Both the position numbers and the translations under genes were made by a program. 64,000 nt of DNA, from positions 186,001 to 250,000 of the forward strand of contig NZ_JANHLK010000001.1 in NCBI RefSeq assembly GCF_028682635.1, in the 5' to 3' direction. Shown piece after piece: positions 18,010 through 26,357 of the stretch (position 1 is the first letter of the stretch; every line of letters begins with the position of its first letter). Origin of the DNA: Pseudomonas putida. Lineage in GTDB: Bacteria; Pseudomonadota; Gammaproteobacteria; Pseudomonadales; Pseudomonadaceae. A model generated the notes under the pieces. It was not told the DNA's origin. It did not search any database and saw only the letters and a list, made by a program, of their open reading frames with translations.

Positions 18010-19423
18010 CCTCTAGAGAAATAAAAAATTGGTTTAAATACCTCTCATTTGAATGGCTATGAAATGATATTTGATCTTAAATGACTCTCCTTTAATAGTG
18101 GCTGATGGTAATGGTTGCTTTTGCTTCATGAGGATAAATGTACTCCTGGTTCATTCTTTTTTCTACTGGTAAACGATGATTGTTACAATTTTCAAAAATA
18201 TCAATAAATAGAACGAGTTATATTGCTTTGTGTGTAAGTTATTTACCTTAGTTGGTAAAAGTTTACCTTAGTTGGTAAATGCTTTACGGTGCCAGTGATC
18301 AATGTTCGTTTTCAAGCGTGCCAAAAAGTGTTGACACTTCGGATGGTGGTGATGGCACCGATCGGCTGGCGTTTGCGGACCGGTCTGGAGAGTGGCTTGG
18401 TGCGGTGCTCATGCTGTAAAGGTAAGCTGACGTGAGTTTGCGCCTGGGGCGGCTATTCCTTAGCGACCATTGATTGACCATTGATGTGTTTCGCTTAGAT
18501 CAACCGACGACTCGATGTATGGGCCTAGCACCGCGTTCGGTTGGGAGCATTACTGGACGTGATTTATTGCAGGAATCTGTTTCGCCGCTTCCCGCTTTGA
18601 AAGTTAAAGGGCTTCGTTCAGATAAACTAGACACTGAATTCGATTTACTGCTCCCGCTGTAGTTGACTGGTTAGTCACAGGCTTAGTTTAATTTAGCTGT
18701 GTTCAGTATTTTTTGTGCTTGTCCCACTTTTTATCATATGTTTCATTCGCTTTTTTGAAGAGGGTTCGTATATCGGAGATAGATGGTTTTAATTCAGAGA
18801 GTGGTGTGTTGGTCTTATTTGTTTCTGAGGAGAATGGCTATGTAAACCGATTTTATCTCAGGTGCGTCGCAATCTGCGACTTCGCAGTTAGTTGGTAAGT
18901 TGATGCTTAATTGAAGATGTTGCTTGGCAGCGTTAGATAAGGCGGCTAGTTGATTTTTTGGCTTTGTAATAACACCTTTTATCTCATAGCAGTTTTATTG
19001 TTTGTGTAGCAGTCGCTGTATGTTTAATCGTCGTTCCTCTCTTTATATCTGCTGAGCCGTTTACTTTCGCGGGCCCGCTCACCTTGAATATTTGCGAGCA
19101 AGAGCTGCACTAAGACCAAGTCAGTTGCTTATTGGGCATCGCTAGCGCTGGTTTTTGCAAAATGCAAGTGCCACATGTTATTGCCGGTGATTTGGCGTGT
19201 CCTTCGGAGCACTCAACCACCTGTGCGAATGCTTACGACACCAGTAGCCAAGCGCTAGCATTGTGCCATCAACCTTGTTTGATTTTTACCTCAACGTGTA
19301 TTGATGTCTTTATGCCATACACAATACTTTTTTTAGCTGTAGTACGTTGCATGTAATTACAGTGTACAAAGTTTTTGATCGAACGCTAGTTTGTAAGGCT
19401 TGTTGATGCGGGATAATCTAAAG
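18010..19423. other. Gene-poor AT-rich accessory segment
   Basis: In 1.4 kb there is no reading frame I trust; frames of 60-75 codons on either strand have atypical composition and no ribosome site. The notable content is a set of TTAGTTGGTAA motifs (three copies, 18248, 18268 and 18888), two of them inside perfect palindromic sites annotated separately. The right end of the Tn7-like element may fall here. Confidence 0.45.
18242..18279. repeat. Two tandem TTTACC-N6-GGTAAA palindromic sites
   Basis: The same 18-base site, TTTACC TTAGTT GGTAAA, occurs at 18242-18259 and 18262-18279, identical including the six central bases. Site centres are 20 bases apart, two helical turns, which is typical of operators bound cooperatively by a dimer. 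A partial copy, TTAGTTGGTAA, is at 18888-18898. The sites lie about 420 bp upstream of tnsA. They could be operators of an unlinked repressor or transposase-binding sites near the element end. Confidence 0.6.
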
Positions 19424-19561
19424 TTATCCATGGTGATGACCGTTCATCGGGTTAAGAGGCGCGACTTGGGTATCATTTGAATGCGAGGGAAGTGATTTCT
19501 TGGGTTCTGGACCGTCCACCTCACTGCTTTCAGCCGCGATAATCTCAACCTGCTTTTTCAT
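19424..19561 (-). CDS. Small acidic-to-neutral peptide, unknown
   Basis: A 45-residue frame begins MKKQVEIIAAESSEVDGPEP and ends in a histidine-rich tail. Its ATG overlaps the TGA of the upstream minus-strand frame (19558-20013) in an ATGA, the usual sign of translational coupling. There is no independent ribosome site. Product and function are unknown; the pairing with a basic upstream frame is the only support. Confidence 0.3.
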   Translation of the reverse strand: MKKQVEIIAAESSEVDGPEPKKSLPSHSNDTQVAPLNPMNGHHHG

Positions 19562-20013
19562 ACTTTTTTATGTCGGTCGGCCATGTATCGCGCCTGTTCT
19601 CGCAGTAGCCGGCGACACTCTCTACGTACAATAATACGATACAGAGACAAAGTATGCCGGTGTCTTTTAGTGATGCGGCCAATGGGTATGTGGCCGGTGC
19701 TTAGTTGGGCGCCCGCATCGCGATTTGAGGCCAGTAAGCTGGCGATTCCCTGCGGTTTGTTCTCGCGCTGATCGGAATGCTGCGCAATATTGGGCGAGGA
19801 GGGGCACGCTGGGATGGCACAGATCGCGGGATCTAGACAGGGATTGCCGCGTGGGGGCCACCCGTGCCTTGAGCGCACTAGGAATTCCGCTGGTGTCATT
19901 TGCTTGAGGCTTGCAGTATGTTGGAGTTCACTATTGCCAGCACGGTTGCCACGGCCACTGCAAAGGCGTTGGCCGCAATGTTGTGAGCGGTCGGGTGAAG
20001 CACTGAGCTCCAC
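19558..20013 (-). CDS. Doubtful basic protein, unknown
   Basis: The frame can encode up to 151 residues. The first half has the arginine/proline/cysteine composition of a chance frame, while the last 50 residues (from about GHIPIGRITKRH to the C-terminal MADRHKKV) are strongly basic and look more like protein. Internal starts would give a shorter product. It overlaps the upstream region of the plus-strand gene at 20033 without sharing coding sequence. Keep as low-confidence. Confidence 0.2.
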   Translation of the reverse strand: MELSASPDRSQHCGQRLCSGRGNRAGNSELQHTASLKQMTPAEFLVRSRHGWPPRGNPCLDPAICAIPACPSSPNIAQHSDQRENKPQGIASLLASNRDAGAQLSTGHIPIGRITKRHRHTLSLYRIIVRRECRRLLREQARYMADRHKKV

Positions 20014-20032
20014 TCAAGGCGGGTGTCGCAAG

Positions 20033-20449
20033 ATGACTGATCAGCCCTTAAAGTTCGGGACCTACCAGTGGTTTGAAGAAACCTCAGAGGAGCTGCCACT
20101 CGATCCGAGTGAGATCGAGGTGCGCCTGGCCATCGCCGAGTTCGTGATTCGCCGCGTTGCCGGCACCCCCGCCGGAGAAGACATTTTCAATGGTTTGATC
20201 AAACTCTTCGAAAACCGTTACCCCCACCACAAACTGCTCTCGCATTATTTGATCCGTCCAGGATGTTTGGTGCCGGAAGCCGAGGACGTTGCAGCCGAGG
20301 CAGAGGAGGTCAGCCTGGGGTTCGGCGCACTGGATAAAAAACTCCGGGATAACCTCGTCCATCCAGAGGAAAGCTTAGAGCCGTCTGACCCGCTCGCGGG
20401 AGCAAACTTGGTTTTGACTGCTGGCGGGCGGCATCGTCGGAAGAAGTGA
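20033..20449 (+). CDS. Hypothetical acidic protein
   Basis: This 138-residue soluble protein starts MTDQPLKFGTYQWFEETSEE, is rich in Glu/Asp, and ends in a basic GGRHRRKK tail. The ATG at 20033 is preceded by AAGGCGGGTG; the frame is open further upstream but with non-coding-like composition. Host-like GC content contrasts with the Tn7-like genes. No domain is recognised. Confidence 0.65.
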   Translation: MTDQPLKFGTYQWFEETSEELPLDPSEIEVRLAIAEFVIRRVAGTPAGEDIFNGLIKLFENRYPHHKLLSHYLIRPGCLVPEAEDVAAEAEEVSLGFGALDKKLRDNLVHPEESLEPSDPLAGANLVLTAGGRHRRKK

Positions 20450-20576
20450 TTCCCCGGTCATCGCAGGTGACGCAATGATTAGACAGACGATGCTTCAACC
20501 CACGAGAGTCGTTGCGCTCGTCACCTTTGTTTCCTGTGCGGCGTTGGCTAGACAGTGTGGCGGCTGTCCAACGGTT

Positions 20577-20786
20577 TCACTCCGGCGTCATCATCAGCGC
20601 GAGGGTCATCTTGATGAATTCTTCGTTGCGGTCGATCGCCATCAGCGCACTGCGAACGTTATCCGCTACTTCAGCCGCGCCGCGTTGCTCTACCCAGTTT
20701 GACAGTTCCATGATGGCGGCTTCCAGCGCGAGCTGGTTTTCGTTGATCTTGAACAGCAGAGACGGCAGCAGGTCTGAGTGGGGCAT
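20577..20786 (-). CDS. Small conserved-type hypothetical protein (69 aa)
   Basis: The 69-residue helical protein begins MPHSDLLPSLLFKINENQ, with GGAGG placed 8 nt before the ATG. The amphipathic pattern and acidic character resemble small orphan proteins that recur in Pseudomonas accessory regions. I base this on general resemblance only. No function can be assigned. Confidence 0.6.
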   Translation of the reverse strand: MPHSDLLPSLLFKINENQLALEAAIMELSNWVEQRGAAEVADNVRSALMAIDRNEEFIKMTLALMMTPE

Positions 20787-21002
20787 CGTAGTTCCTCCGT
20801 GGAGAGGAAAGCATAGCAGTGGGGAATAGCACAGCGCATTAGTTCACCGCTCGTGCGATTTATGGCGAAAGGCTGCAATTGAGACAGGATCGGCGGGTCA
20901 TCACCGCCTGATCAAGGTGTCAAAGCCAGTGCGGTATCGAGCGCCATGAGTCGCGGCTGACGGTTTGAGTGGACCCTTTTTTCACCGAGGTCACTCCAGT
21001 GT

Positions 21003-21212
21003 TCATTCCTTTTCGTCGAGACTGCTAAATCGTTGTGGCCTTGGAATGGGAGCATTGCCGCGTAAGGCCGCTTTGATGAACTCGGCCGTCCGTTCAAGGG
21101 TTTCTTGATCGGCCGCGTACACCGCTCCTACCTGCCTATCCCTGGCTCTTCGTTTGACCTCGAGTATCTCCTCAACGCTGGAGCTCTTCGAACACTTGTT
21201 GTCATCGCTCAT
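21003..21212 (-). CDS. Small hypothetical protein (69 aa)
   Basis: This frame encodes a charged helical protein with the core VEEILEVKRRARDRQVGAVY and a C-terminal AEFIKAALRGNAPIPRP. GAGG lies about 9 nt before the ATG. It stands alone between two non-coding stretches. It is the size of many antitoxins, but no partner toxin is adjacent, so I leave the function open. Confidence 0.5.
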   Translation of the reverse strand: MSDDNKCSKSSSVEEILEVKRRARDRQVGAVYAADQETLERTAEFIKAALRGNAPIPRPQRFSSLDEKE

Positions 21213-21579
21213 AAAGCTAACCTCGCTCAGAGGATGCTGGGGCGAGCTTACAAACTGATCCTATTGCACATTCTGCTGACGACCTAGGCAAGAAGAGGGT
21301 AGGTACCGGGTGCAAAGCTTTTTGGTACAACGGGCGATCTTGTCTCTCCGTTGCAGACAGAGGAGCTGCGTCCCAATCGTAGCGAATTATTTTTTGAAGC
21401 GAGTGCTTATGGGGAATAGCAACTTTGTATGAAGTGCAGATCGCGACGCAGAGGTGAGTGTGCCGCCACGGCGTGTGGGATCGTGGCGATAGTTTTGCGG
21501 ACCACCACCCGCGGACTCATCAGCAGCGTTAGTGAAGTCTTCGGCCCGTTGGAAGGCGCTAGCGATGAGGTAGCGGTTC
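21213..21579. other. Intergenic stretch without recognised features
   Basis: I see no reading frame with a ribosome site, no repeat and no clear terminator between the small gene at 21212 and the end of the sirtuin gene at 21580. Confidence 0.4.
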
Positions 21580-22347
21580 TTACGCTTCCGGAATACCGAT
21601 AGAACCGAATAAAGTGGGCAGTACCTCAGCCGCGTTTCCGATCAGCATGAGCTCGTTCGGCCCACCGAGCGCCACATCCATCAGGTTCACATGAATCACG
21701 GTCGCCCCGGCGGCCAATGCGATTTCAGGAATGTCTGCCGCTGGCATAACGACGCCTGAGGTCCCAACCGAGACTAAGACGTCGCAGTCTTTGACCACAC
21801 TCATTGCTGCTTTCCAGGCGCCGACCGGCAAATCCTCCTTGAACCACACTACGCCGGGTCGCAGCCTTCCATTGCATCGTTTACAGCGCGGTGGCTCAAT
21901 CAGCTCTCCTACATTGGAGACGGCAGCTTGCTCTGGTGTCAGTTCTGCGCTTCGATGGCAGGCAAAGCACTTCGGCTGTGCCAGGCTTCCGTGCAAGTGC
22001 ACTACATCTACTGAGCCGGCGCGTTCATGCAGGTCATCAATATTCTGAGTTACCACCGCTACCCGGCGGCCGGTGCTAGCGAAACGAGACACCGCGAAAT
22101 GAGCAGCATTTGGATTGGCCTGGCTTACTTGATGCCGTCGCCATAGATACCAGCCCCACACCAAAGCCGGATTCTCACGGAACGCTTCAGCGGTTTCTAA
22201 GCGCTGAGGATCATATTTTTCCCAGAGTCCTGTGAGCTTGTCACGGAACGTGGGTATCCCGCTCTCAGCGGAAATGCCCGCGCCGGTAAAAAACACCACC
22301 TTTGTAGCGGCTCGCAAAGCTTCGGAGGCTTTATGTTTATCGCTCAT
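21580..22347 (-). CDS. Sir2-family NAD-dependent protein deacylase (class III, CobB/SIRT5-like)
   Basis: This 255-residue sirtuin removes acyl groups from lysines using NAD. Visible motifs are FTGAGISAESGIPTFRD (NAD binding), TQNIDDLHERAG, the catalytic His in LHGSL, zinc ligands CFAC and CKRC, the GTSGVVMPA segment, and the tail Asn-Leu motif VIHVNL. Tyr and Arg of the class III acyl-pocket motif Y-x-x-R are present in WYLWRRHQ, which favours succinyl/malonyl removal. I chose the ATG at 22347 (AGGAA upstream) over a GTG at 22374. It stands alone in the island, so it may be an accessory copy. Confidence 0.9.
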   Translation of the reverse strand: MSDKHKASEALRAATKVVFFTGAGISAESGIPTFRDKLTGLWEKYDPQRLETAEAFRENPALVWGWYLWRRHQVSQANPNAAHFAVSRFASTGRRVAVVTQNIDDLHERAGSVDVVHLHGSLAQPKCFACHRSAELTPEQAAVSNVGELIEPPRCKRCNGRLRPGVVWFKEDLPVGAWKAAMSVVKDCDVLVSVGTSGVVMPAADIPEIALAAGATVIHVNLMDVALGGPNELMLIGNAAEVLPTLFGSIGIPEA

Positions 22348-22395
22348 TCGGAAATTCCTGAGTGTGGCCTGCACTGCTTAAGCTTGGGTAGGAGA

Positions 22396-22645
22396 GTTAA
22401 AGCTACTTTGGCTATTGCTCTTTCGGGTTATAGCCCGGCTCAATTTACCTATCTAATATTATGCGTCCAAGACAGGTTGAATAGAGTCTCGTACTGACGA
22501 GGATGGCTGAGGGCACCATTCTATAATCGCTCTATAATCGCTCTATAATCGCTCTATAATCGCTCTATAATCGCTCTATAATCGACTATAAAAGCCGTGG
22601 TTAGAGCTTTGGTGGCTTTCGCTCTTTCGGGCTTGAACCCGGCTT
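22396..22645. repeat. Imperfect direct repeats flanking the 11-bp tandem array
   Basis: A segment of about 45 bases at 22396-22440 is repeated imperfectly at 22600-22645. Both contain GCTCTTTCGGG followed a few bases later by CCCGGCT, preceded by a similar TTA-AGCT-TTTGGCT stretch. The GGG/CCC pair can form a short hairpin in each. They bracket the tandem TATAAT-containing array and suggest a local duplication. The right copy overlaps the 3' end of the frameshifted relic. Confidence 0.55.
22521..22584. repeat. Tandem array of six 11-bp units each containing TATAAT
   Basis: CTATAATCG occurs at 22521, 22532, 22543, 22554, 22565 and 22576, giving six perfect units with an 11-base period (unit CTATAATCGCT) and a degenerate seventh (ACTATAAAAG). 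Each unit holds a consensus -10 hexamer. The period is close to one helical turn, so all hexamers face the same side of DNA. No -35 consensus is evident. It lies 3' of the sirtuin promoter side. Confidence 0.85.
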
Positions 22646-22962
22646 GACATCATATCTTCAGTTGATGTGCCCTGGCGGGTTATTCTCAATTGGCCTTCCT
22701 TGACTGCTTCAAGGACGCGCATCACGGTGCTTTGTTTTACATCGGCGATGCCAAGCTGGCCGCTATCCCAGGCTTCAGCGAGTACGACTATTCGATTTAG
22801 GGCAGCGCGAGTGGCCGACGAGTTCTTCTATCAGGCACATAGTGTCGCCGGCATCCAGCTCTTGCAGTGCCTCATGGGGAATTCGGATTGCGCCGTCACC
22901 TTCTGAATTTATGGGTATTGAAGGTAAAGCAACAGCGGTAGAAACTTCGTAGCGGGACTACA
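22576..22962 (-). pseudogene. Frameshifted relic of a small protein gene
   Basis: Minus-strand frames read as one disrupted protein. An N-terminal part (VALPSIPINSEGDGAIRIPH, then ALQELDAGDTMCLIEELVG) is followed by a frame change near 22810 and a second part (ALNRIVVLAEAWDSGQLGIA, then VKQSTVMRVLEAVKEGQLRI). No start codon is found for the first part, which is blocked upstream by a stop. The parts have good protein character. The stop falls in the tandem repeat. I cannot name the family. Confidence 0.45.
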
Positions 22963-23030
22963 CCTGTGAAATAAGGCGGCGAAGCTGATCGCTTGTCTTG
23001 AACTGACGACTTCAACGCGTGGAGGCTTAA

Positions 23031-23264
23031 ATGACGATGCCATTCGAACGGAGCAGGTCCGTCGCACAAACTCATGATTTCCTGACGGAGCTTGCTCGCG
23101 ACACAGAAGTGCCCGAACGTGTTAGAAAAAACGCTCATTTTCTTTTACGCCACTTCCCCACTAAGCACGATGTGCTGCAGGCTGGCCGAATTGAAGAGCA
23201 AGCAAAAAAAATAGGGATAGGTACATTTGGCCCCGTTTTTTGCTCCTCAACTGAAGACTGGTAG
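23031..23264 (+). CDS. BPSL0761-family small protein
   Basis: This 77-residue protein begins MTMPFERSRSVAQTHDFLTE and continues with a helical region LRHFPT-x-HD. The pattern of a start with MTMP-ER-R-V-Q-T--FL-EL and later LLRHYP/FP is that of the BPSL0761 family of small soluble proteins with no assigned function. GGAGG sits 8 nt before the ATG. The last 20 residues (KKIGIGTFGPVFCSSTEDW) look less conserved and may be an altered C-terminus. Confidence 0.65.
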   Translation: MTMPFERSRSVAQTHDFLTELARDTEVPERVRKNAHFLLRHFPTKHDVLQAGRIEEQAKKIGIGTFGPVFCSSTEDW

Positions 23265-23642
23265 GGGCCCATCACGGCAGGCAGCGTCTGCCCACGGCCT
23301 TTGGTGAATTACTGCGCATCGAACTGAGCGCGGTGGGCGATTTCGTAGCGCGATACAGGCCATGTTATTGCACCCGTACAACATCAACAATAATCGCGCT
23401 GGCGGGGCGAAATCAAAGGTTTGAGAAAGCAAGACGGGCTGATCGACGTGCAGTCTTGTTTGGGCGTACGCTGGCCGATGCGTAGGGCCCAGCCGAGTTG
23501 CCCGCTATGACAGGCGAAAGTCGGCCAACTGCTGCCCTTCGCGGCAGGCAGAAATCGGCCAAAACCAGCAGTTCAAGACTCCATCCAGAGGTCATTCAGC
23601 TTTGTGCTGAGCCCCGTGAGCGTTAAACCGCCCCAACAACGC
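23265..23642. other. Intergenic stretch with a degenerate intergenic-repeat copy
   Basis: No gene is supported. Between about 23470 and 23580 there are alternating CGGCCAACTGCTG and CAGCAGTT segments with GGCAGGCAGAAATCGGCC. These resemble the flank of the palindrome at 30574-30605 (GCAGAAACCGACCAGTTGCT on the complementary strand). I read this as a second, decayed copy of the same intergenic repeat. Confidence 0.4.
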
Positions 23643-24545
23643 TTACGGGTAGGCCGGGACTATCTTTGCCTGCTCGATCAGCCAATCGATGAGCAAAGCT
23701 ATCTCAGGGATATCGCGACTCTCCTCGTTGCAGATGCAGAAATAATCCATCCCTGTCGGCACCTTCAGTGCAAAGGGTTGCACCAGGCGTCCCTCATCTA
23801 GGTCGCGTGACGAGTTGATCTCATCGCTGAGTGCAACACCATAGCCATCGCGAGCGGCCTGCAAGGCAATGCCGAGGTCTTCCAGATGGACATCGGCATC
23901 GCCCGGATAGGGCAGGCGAGCCTCAAGCAACCAGCGCCGCCATTGAGTGCCGTCATCTTCATGCAAAAGACGATGGTGAATCAGGTCTGAGGGTTGCTTA
24001 AGCGCGTGGGGACCGCGCAGCAATTGCGGGCAGCAAACCGGAAACATGTGCAGGTTCTGCAATGGTCGCCACCAGAAACCATCCCAGATCGGGGCGTCAT
24101 AGAGCACAGCAACATCAGCCCTGCGCCAGTCCACCTCGCTGATGTCGTCGGCAGTAATGACGCGCAGATGAATATGCGGATGCTCTGCACGAAAGGTGAA
24201 CAACTTCGGCATCAGCCAGGCCGCGCCAAAAACCGGCTCTGTCGAAATGGTCAAGACTTTCGCCGTCGGCTCTTGGAAATCCGCCTCGCAGATCTGTCGC
24301 ACCCCTTCAGTGATTTCGCCGATGCCTCGCGCTACCGAACGTTGTAGTGCCAAACCACGCTCCGTCAGCACTAGGTGGCGCCCCTGCTTATAGAACAGTT
24401 TGATGCCAAGTGAACCTTGCAAGGCTCTGATTTGCTGGCTGACGGCGCCCGCAGTCACATGCAGTTCAGCGGCTGCAGCGCCGACATGGCCCAGCCTTGC
24501 AACACATTCAAATACTCGAAACGCATGGAGCGGAGGCAAGGGCAT
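23643..24545 (-). CDS. LysR-family transcriptional regulator (GcvA-like)
   Basis: This 300-residue regulator has an N-terminal winged helix-turn-helix (PPLHAFRVFECVARLGHVGA ... TAGAVSQQIRALQ) and a LysR effector-binding domain of the GcvA type (WLMPKLFTFRAEHPHIHLRV). It is divergent from the agmatine deiminase gene, with 250 bp between the starts. LysR regulators commonly control the adjacent divergent operon, so it is the obvious candidate regulator of the polyamine cluster, possibly sensing agmatine or another guanidino compound (inference). Confidence 0.88.
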   Translation of the reverse strand: MPLPPLHAFRVFECVARLGHVGAAAAELHVTAGAVSQQIRALQGSLGIKLFYKQGRHLVLTERGLALQRSVARGIGEITEGVRQICEADFQEPTAKVLTISTEPVFGAAWLMPKLFTFRAEHPHIHLRVITADDISEVDWRRADVAVLYDAPIWDGFWWRPLQNLHMFPVCCPQLLRGPHALKQPSDLIHHRLLHEDDGTQWRRWLLEARLPYPGDADVHLEDLGIALQAARDGYGVALSDEINSSRDLDEGRLVQPFALKVPTGMDYFCICNEESRDIPEIALLIDWLIEQAKIVPAYP

Positions 24546-24576
24546 ACGGGTCTACCATTTAGTTTTTCTGCCTTTT

Positions 24577-24710
24577 TTGTTGGCAATTTATATAGGTTGA
24601 TTACGCCTTCAGCAACCGCAAAGATTCAGCGGAGGGAGGCTAAAGACAACAATTCAATAGGTGGCCCTACGAAGCGCAGGCAATAACGGCGTGGCAAATA
24701 AGCGATGAGG
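24577..24710 (+). promoter_or_regulatory. Leader copy A upstream of the agmatine deiminase gene
   Basis: This segment aligns with copy B at 26229-26357 over about 130 bases by eye. Shared blocks include CAATT-ATATAG-TTGATT, TAAAGACAA-AATTCAA and AGGTGG-CCTA-GAAG. Copy B ends in a start codon and the first dozen codons of a gene. In copy A the corresponding ATG is ACG and a TAA interrupts the following codons, so copy A is a decayed gene start that now serves only as leader. Confidence 0.6.
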
Positions 24711-24795
24711 GGTGGGCTCGGTGCACCTCTACCTGTTTCGCTCGTGTGCCTTGGTAAATGAGATATCTGGCTGGATAACCTGGGGGACTCGTTAC

Positions 24796-25996
24796 ATGGA
24801 TCAAGAACAAGACATTCAGTTGGCAACAGAGCCGTTGACAGCGGATCAAGCCGCAATGGAGGGGCCTACGAACCCGGGAAGGCGCAGTTTTAATACAGGC
24901 GTGTTGGTGGCTATTACTGCAACGGCCATCGGTACGTCAGGTCTTGGACGCTTGGCTCGAGCGGCGGAGTCCAACCCTGCCTCGGATGGCTTTCGGGTGC
25001 CCGCAGAGTGGGAGCCTCACCAGAGCGTGTTGATGGCGTACCCCTATGACAAAAGCTACAAGGATCAGCTCAAACCCATGCAAGATTCTGTCATCAATGT
25101 AGCGAATGCCATTGCGCAGTTCGAGCCGGTCTTGATGATGGCGATGACCGGCTATACCGAGGTTGTACGCAAGCGATGCGACCCTAACGTTACTGTCATC
25201 GAGAATCCATACAACGATTGCTGGACGCGTGATACCGCGCCAGTCATCGCGCTGAGCCCATCAGGACACGACATGCTGGGACGAGATTTCATTTTCAACG
25301 GCTGGGGTAACAGATGGTCGGCCACCCTGGATGATCAATTGCCCACTGGCGTGTGCGCCACGCTGAACGTGCCTAAATCACCAGTGAATATGGTCTTTGA
25401 AGGTGGCGCGGTGATTACCGATGGACAGGGGCACGCTCATTACCACCGAACAGTGTTTGCTCAATCCCAATCGTAATCCGAGCATGACCAAGGCTCAGAT
25501 CGAGACCGTGCTGCTGCGTGCCTATAACGCGACCAAAATGATCTGGCTGCCGTATGGGGTGTACGGCGACGACGGCGCTGCCGCTACCGATGGGCATGTC
25601 GACCTTGTTACTACCTACATCGAGCCAGCCCATCTGTTATTGAATTACCCGTCGGACCCAAGCAACCCCAACGTGCCAAGGATGGCGGCAAACCTGGCAG
25701 TGCTGCAACAAAGCACCGATGCAAAGGGGCGCCCCTTCAAGATTACCAAGATGCCCGTTCAGCCAACATTCAAGGTGTCAGGCCTGACGGTGGAGAACTT
25801 CAGCTACATCAACTTCTACAAATCCAACGTCGGCATCGTGGTTCCTACTTCAGGCACTCCTGCAGATGAGACTGCCTTGAATCTCTTCCGGAAAATTTTT
25901 CCGGGACGGCCAGTCGTGGGTGTCGATGGCACCATCCTTGCCAACAACGGAGGTGGTGTGCATTGCATCACCCAACACATTCCAAGTGTCGGTTAG
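24796..25996 (+). pseudogene. aguA: Tat-exported agmatine deiminase, frameshifted
   Basis: Agmatine deiminase converts agmatine to N-carbamoylputrescine and ammonia. The first frame (24796-25476) has a twin-arginine signal (GRRSFNTGVLV ... ARAAE) and substrate/active-site motifs EWEPHQSVLMAYP, NDCWTRDTAP and FEGGAVITDG. The second frame (from about 25433 to 25996) continues exactly where the first breaks, with GTLITTEQCLLNPNRNP, the GDDGAAATDGHVD segment and the nucleophile Cys in NNGGGVHCITQHIP. One extra base in GGGGC at 25428-25432 explains the break, so it may be a real mutation or a sequence error. ATG 24796 has GGGGA upstream. Most AguA enzymes lack a Tat signal. Confidence 0.8.
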
Positions 25997-26316
25997 CTCT
26001 GAAAAGAATTGCCGCCTATGAGACGCAAGCAATAGCCAGACGGCTTTCCCTCGCAGGGTTGGGCCAGTTCGGCTGATCCAGCCTGCGTGGGGAATCACCG
26101 CCTAATCCAAAAGATGACGTGCCCGCGTTTGTGCCTGCCGCTGCCTGGTGCATCCCGTCACCGCCTGCAAGAAGCGCAGGAGACATTTGCGAGAACCCCT
26201 ATCGTTTATTTTTTTTGCTTGATTTAATTGCAATTCATATAGATTGATTGTGATTAAAGCCGCCGCAACAATTCATCCGAAGCTAGGCCAAAGACAATAA
26301 TTCAAAAGGTGGTCCT
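25997..26316. other. Intergenic region holding leader copy B
   Basis: No gene is seen before the start of the polyamine-binding protein gene. The right 90 bases form leader copy B; AT-rich runs (TTTATTTTTTTTGC, 26206-26219) precede it and could hold a promoter. The remainder near 26040-26110 has GC-rich non-coding sequence. Confidence 0.4.
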
Positions 26317-26357
26317 ATGAAGTACAAGCAGCAACAGCCGTGGCAAAAAATCGATAT
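26229..26357 (+). promoter_or_regulatory. Leader copy B upstream of and into the polyamine-binding protein gene
   Basis: This is the second copy of the leader seen at 24577-24710. It carries AGGTGG 6 nt before an intact ATG (26317), and similarity continues through the codons for MKYKQQQPWQ. The repeat places the same regulatory or initiation signal before two genes of one pathway. Confidence 0.6.

Noticed and set aside
18474-18898. Small plus-strand frames in the gene-poor segment
   Set aside because: No ribosome sites, no recognisable domains and composition unlike the real small genes of the island.
22521-22584. Possible CRISPR array
   Set aside because: Units are 11 bases with no spacers of unique sequence and no cas gene nearby.
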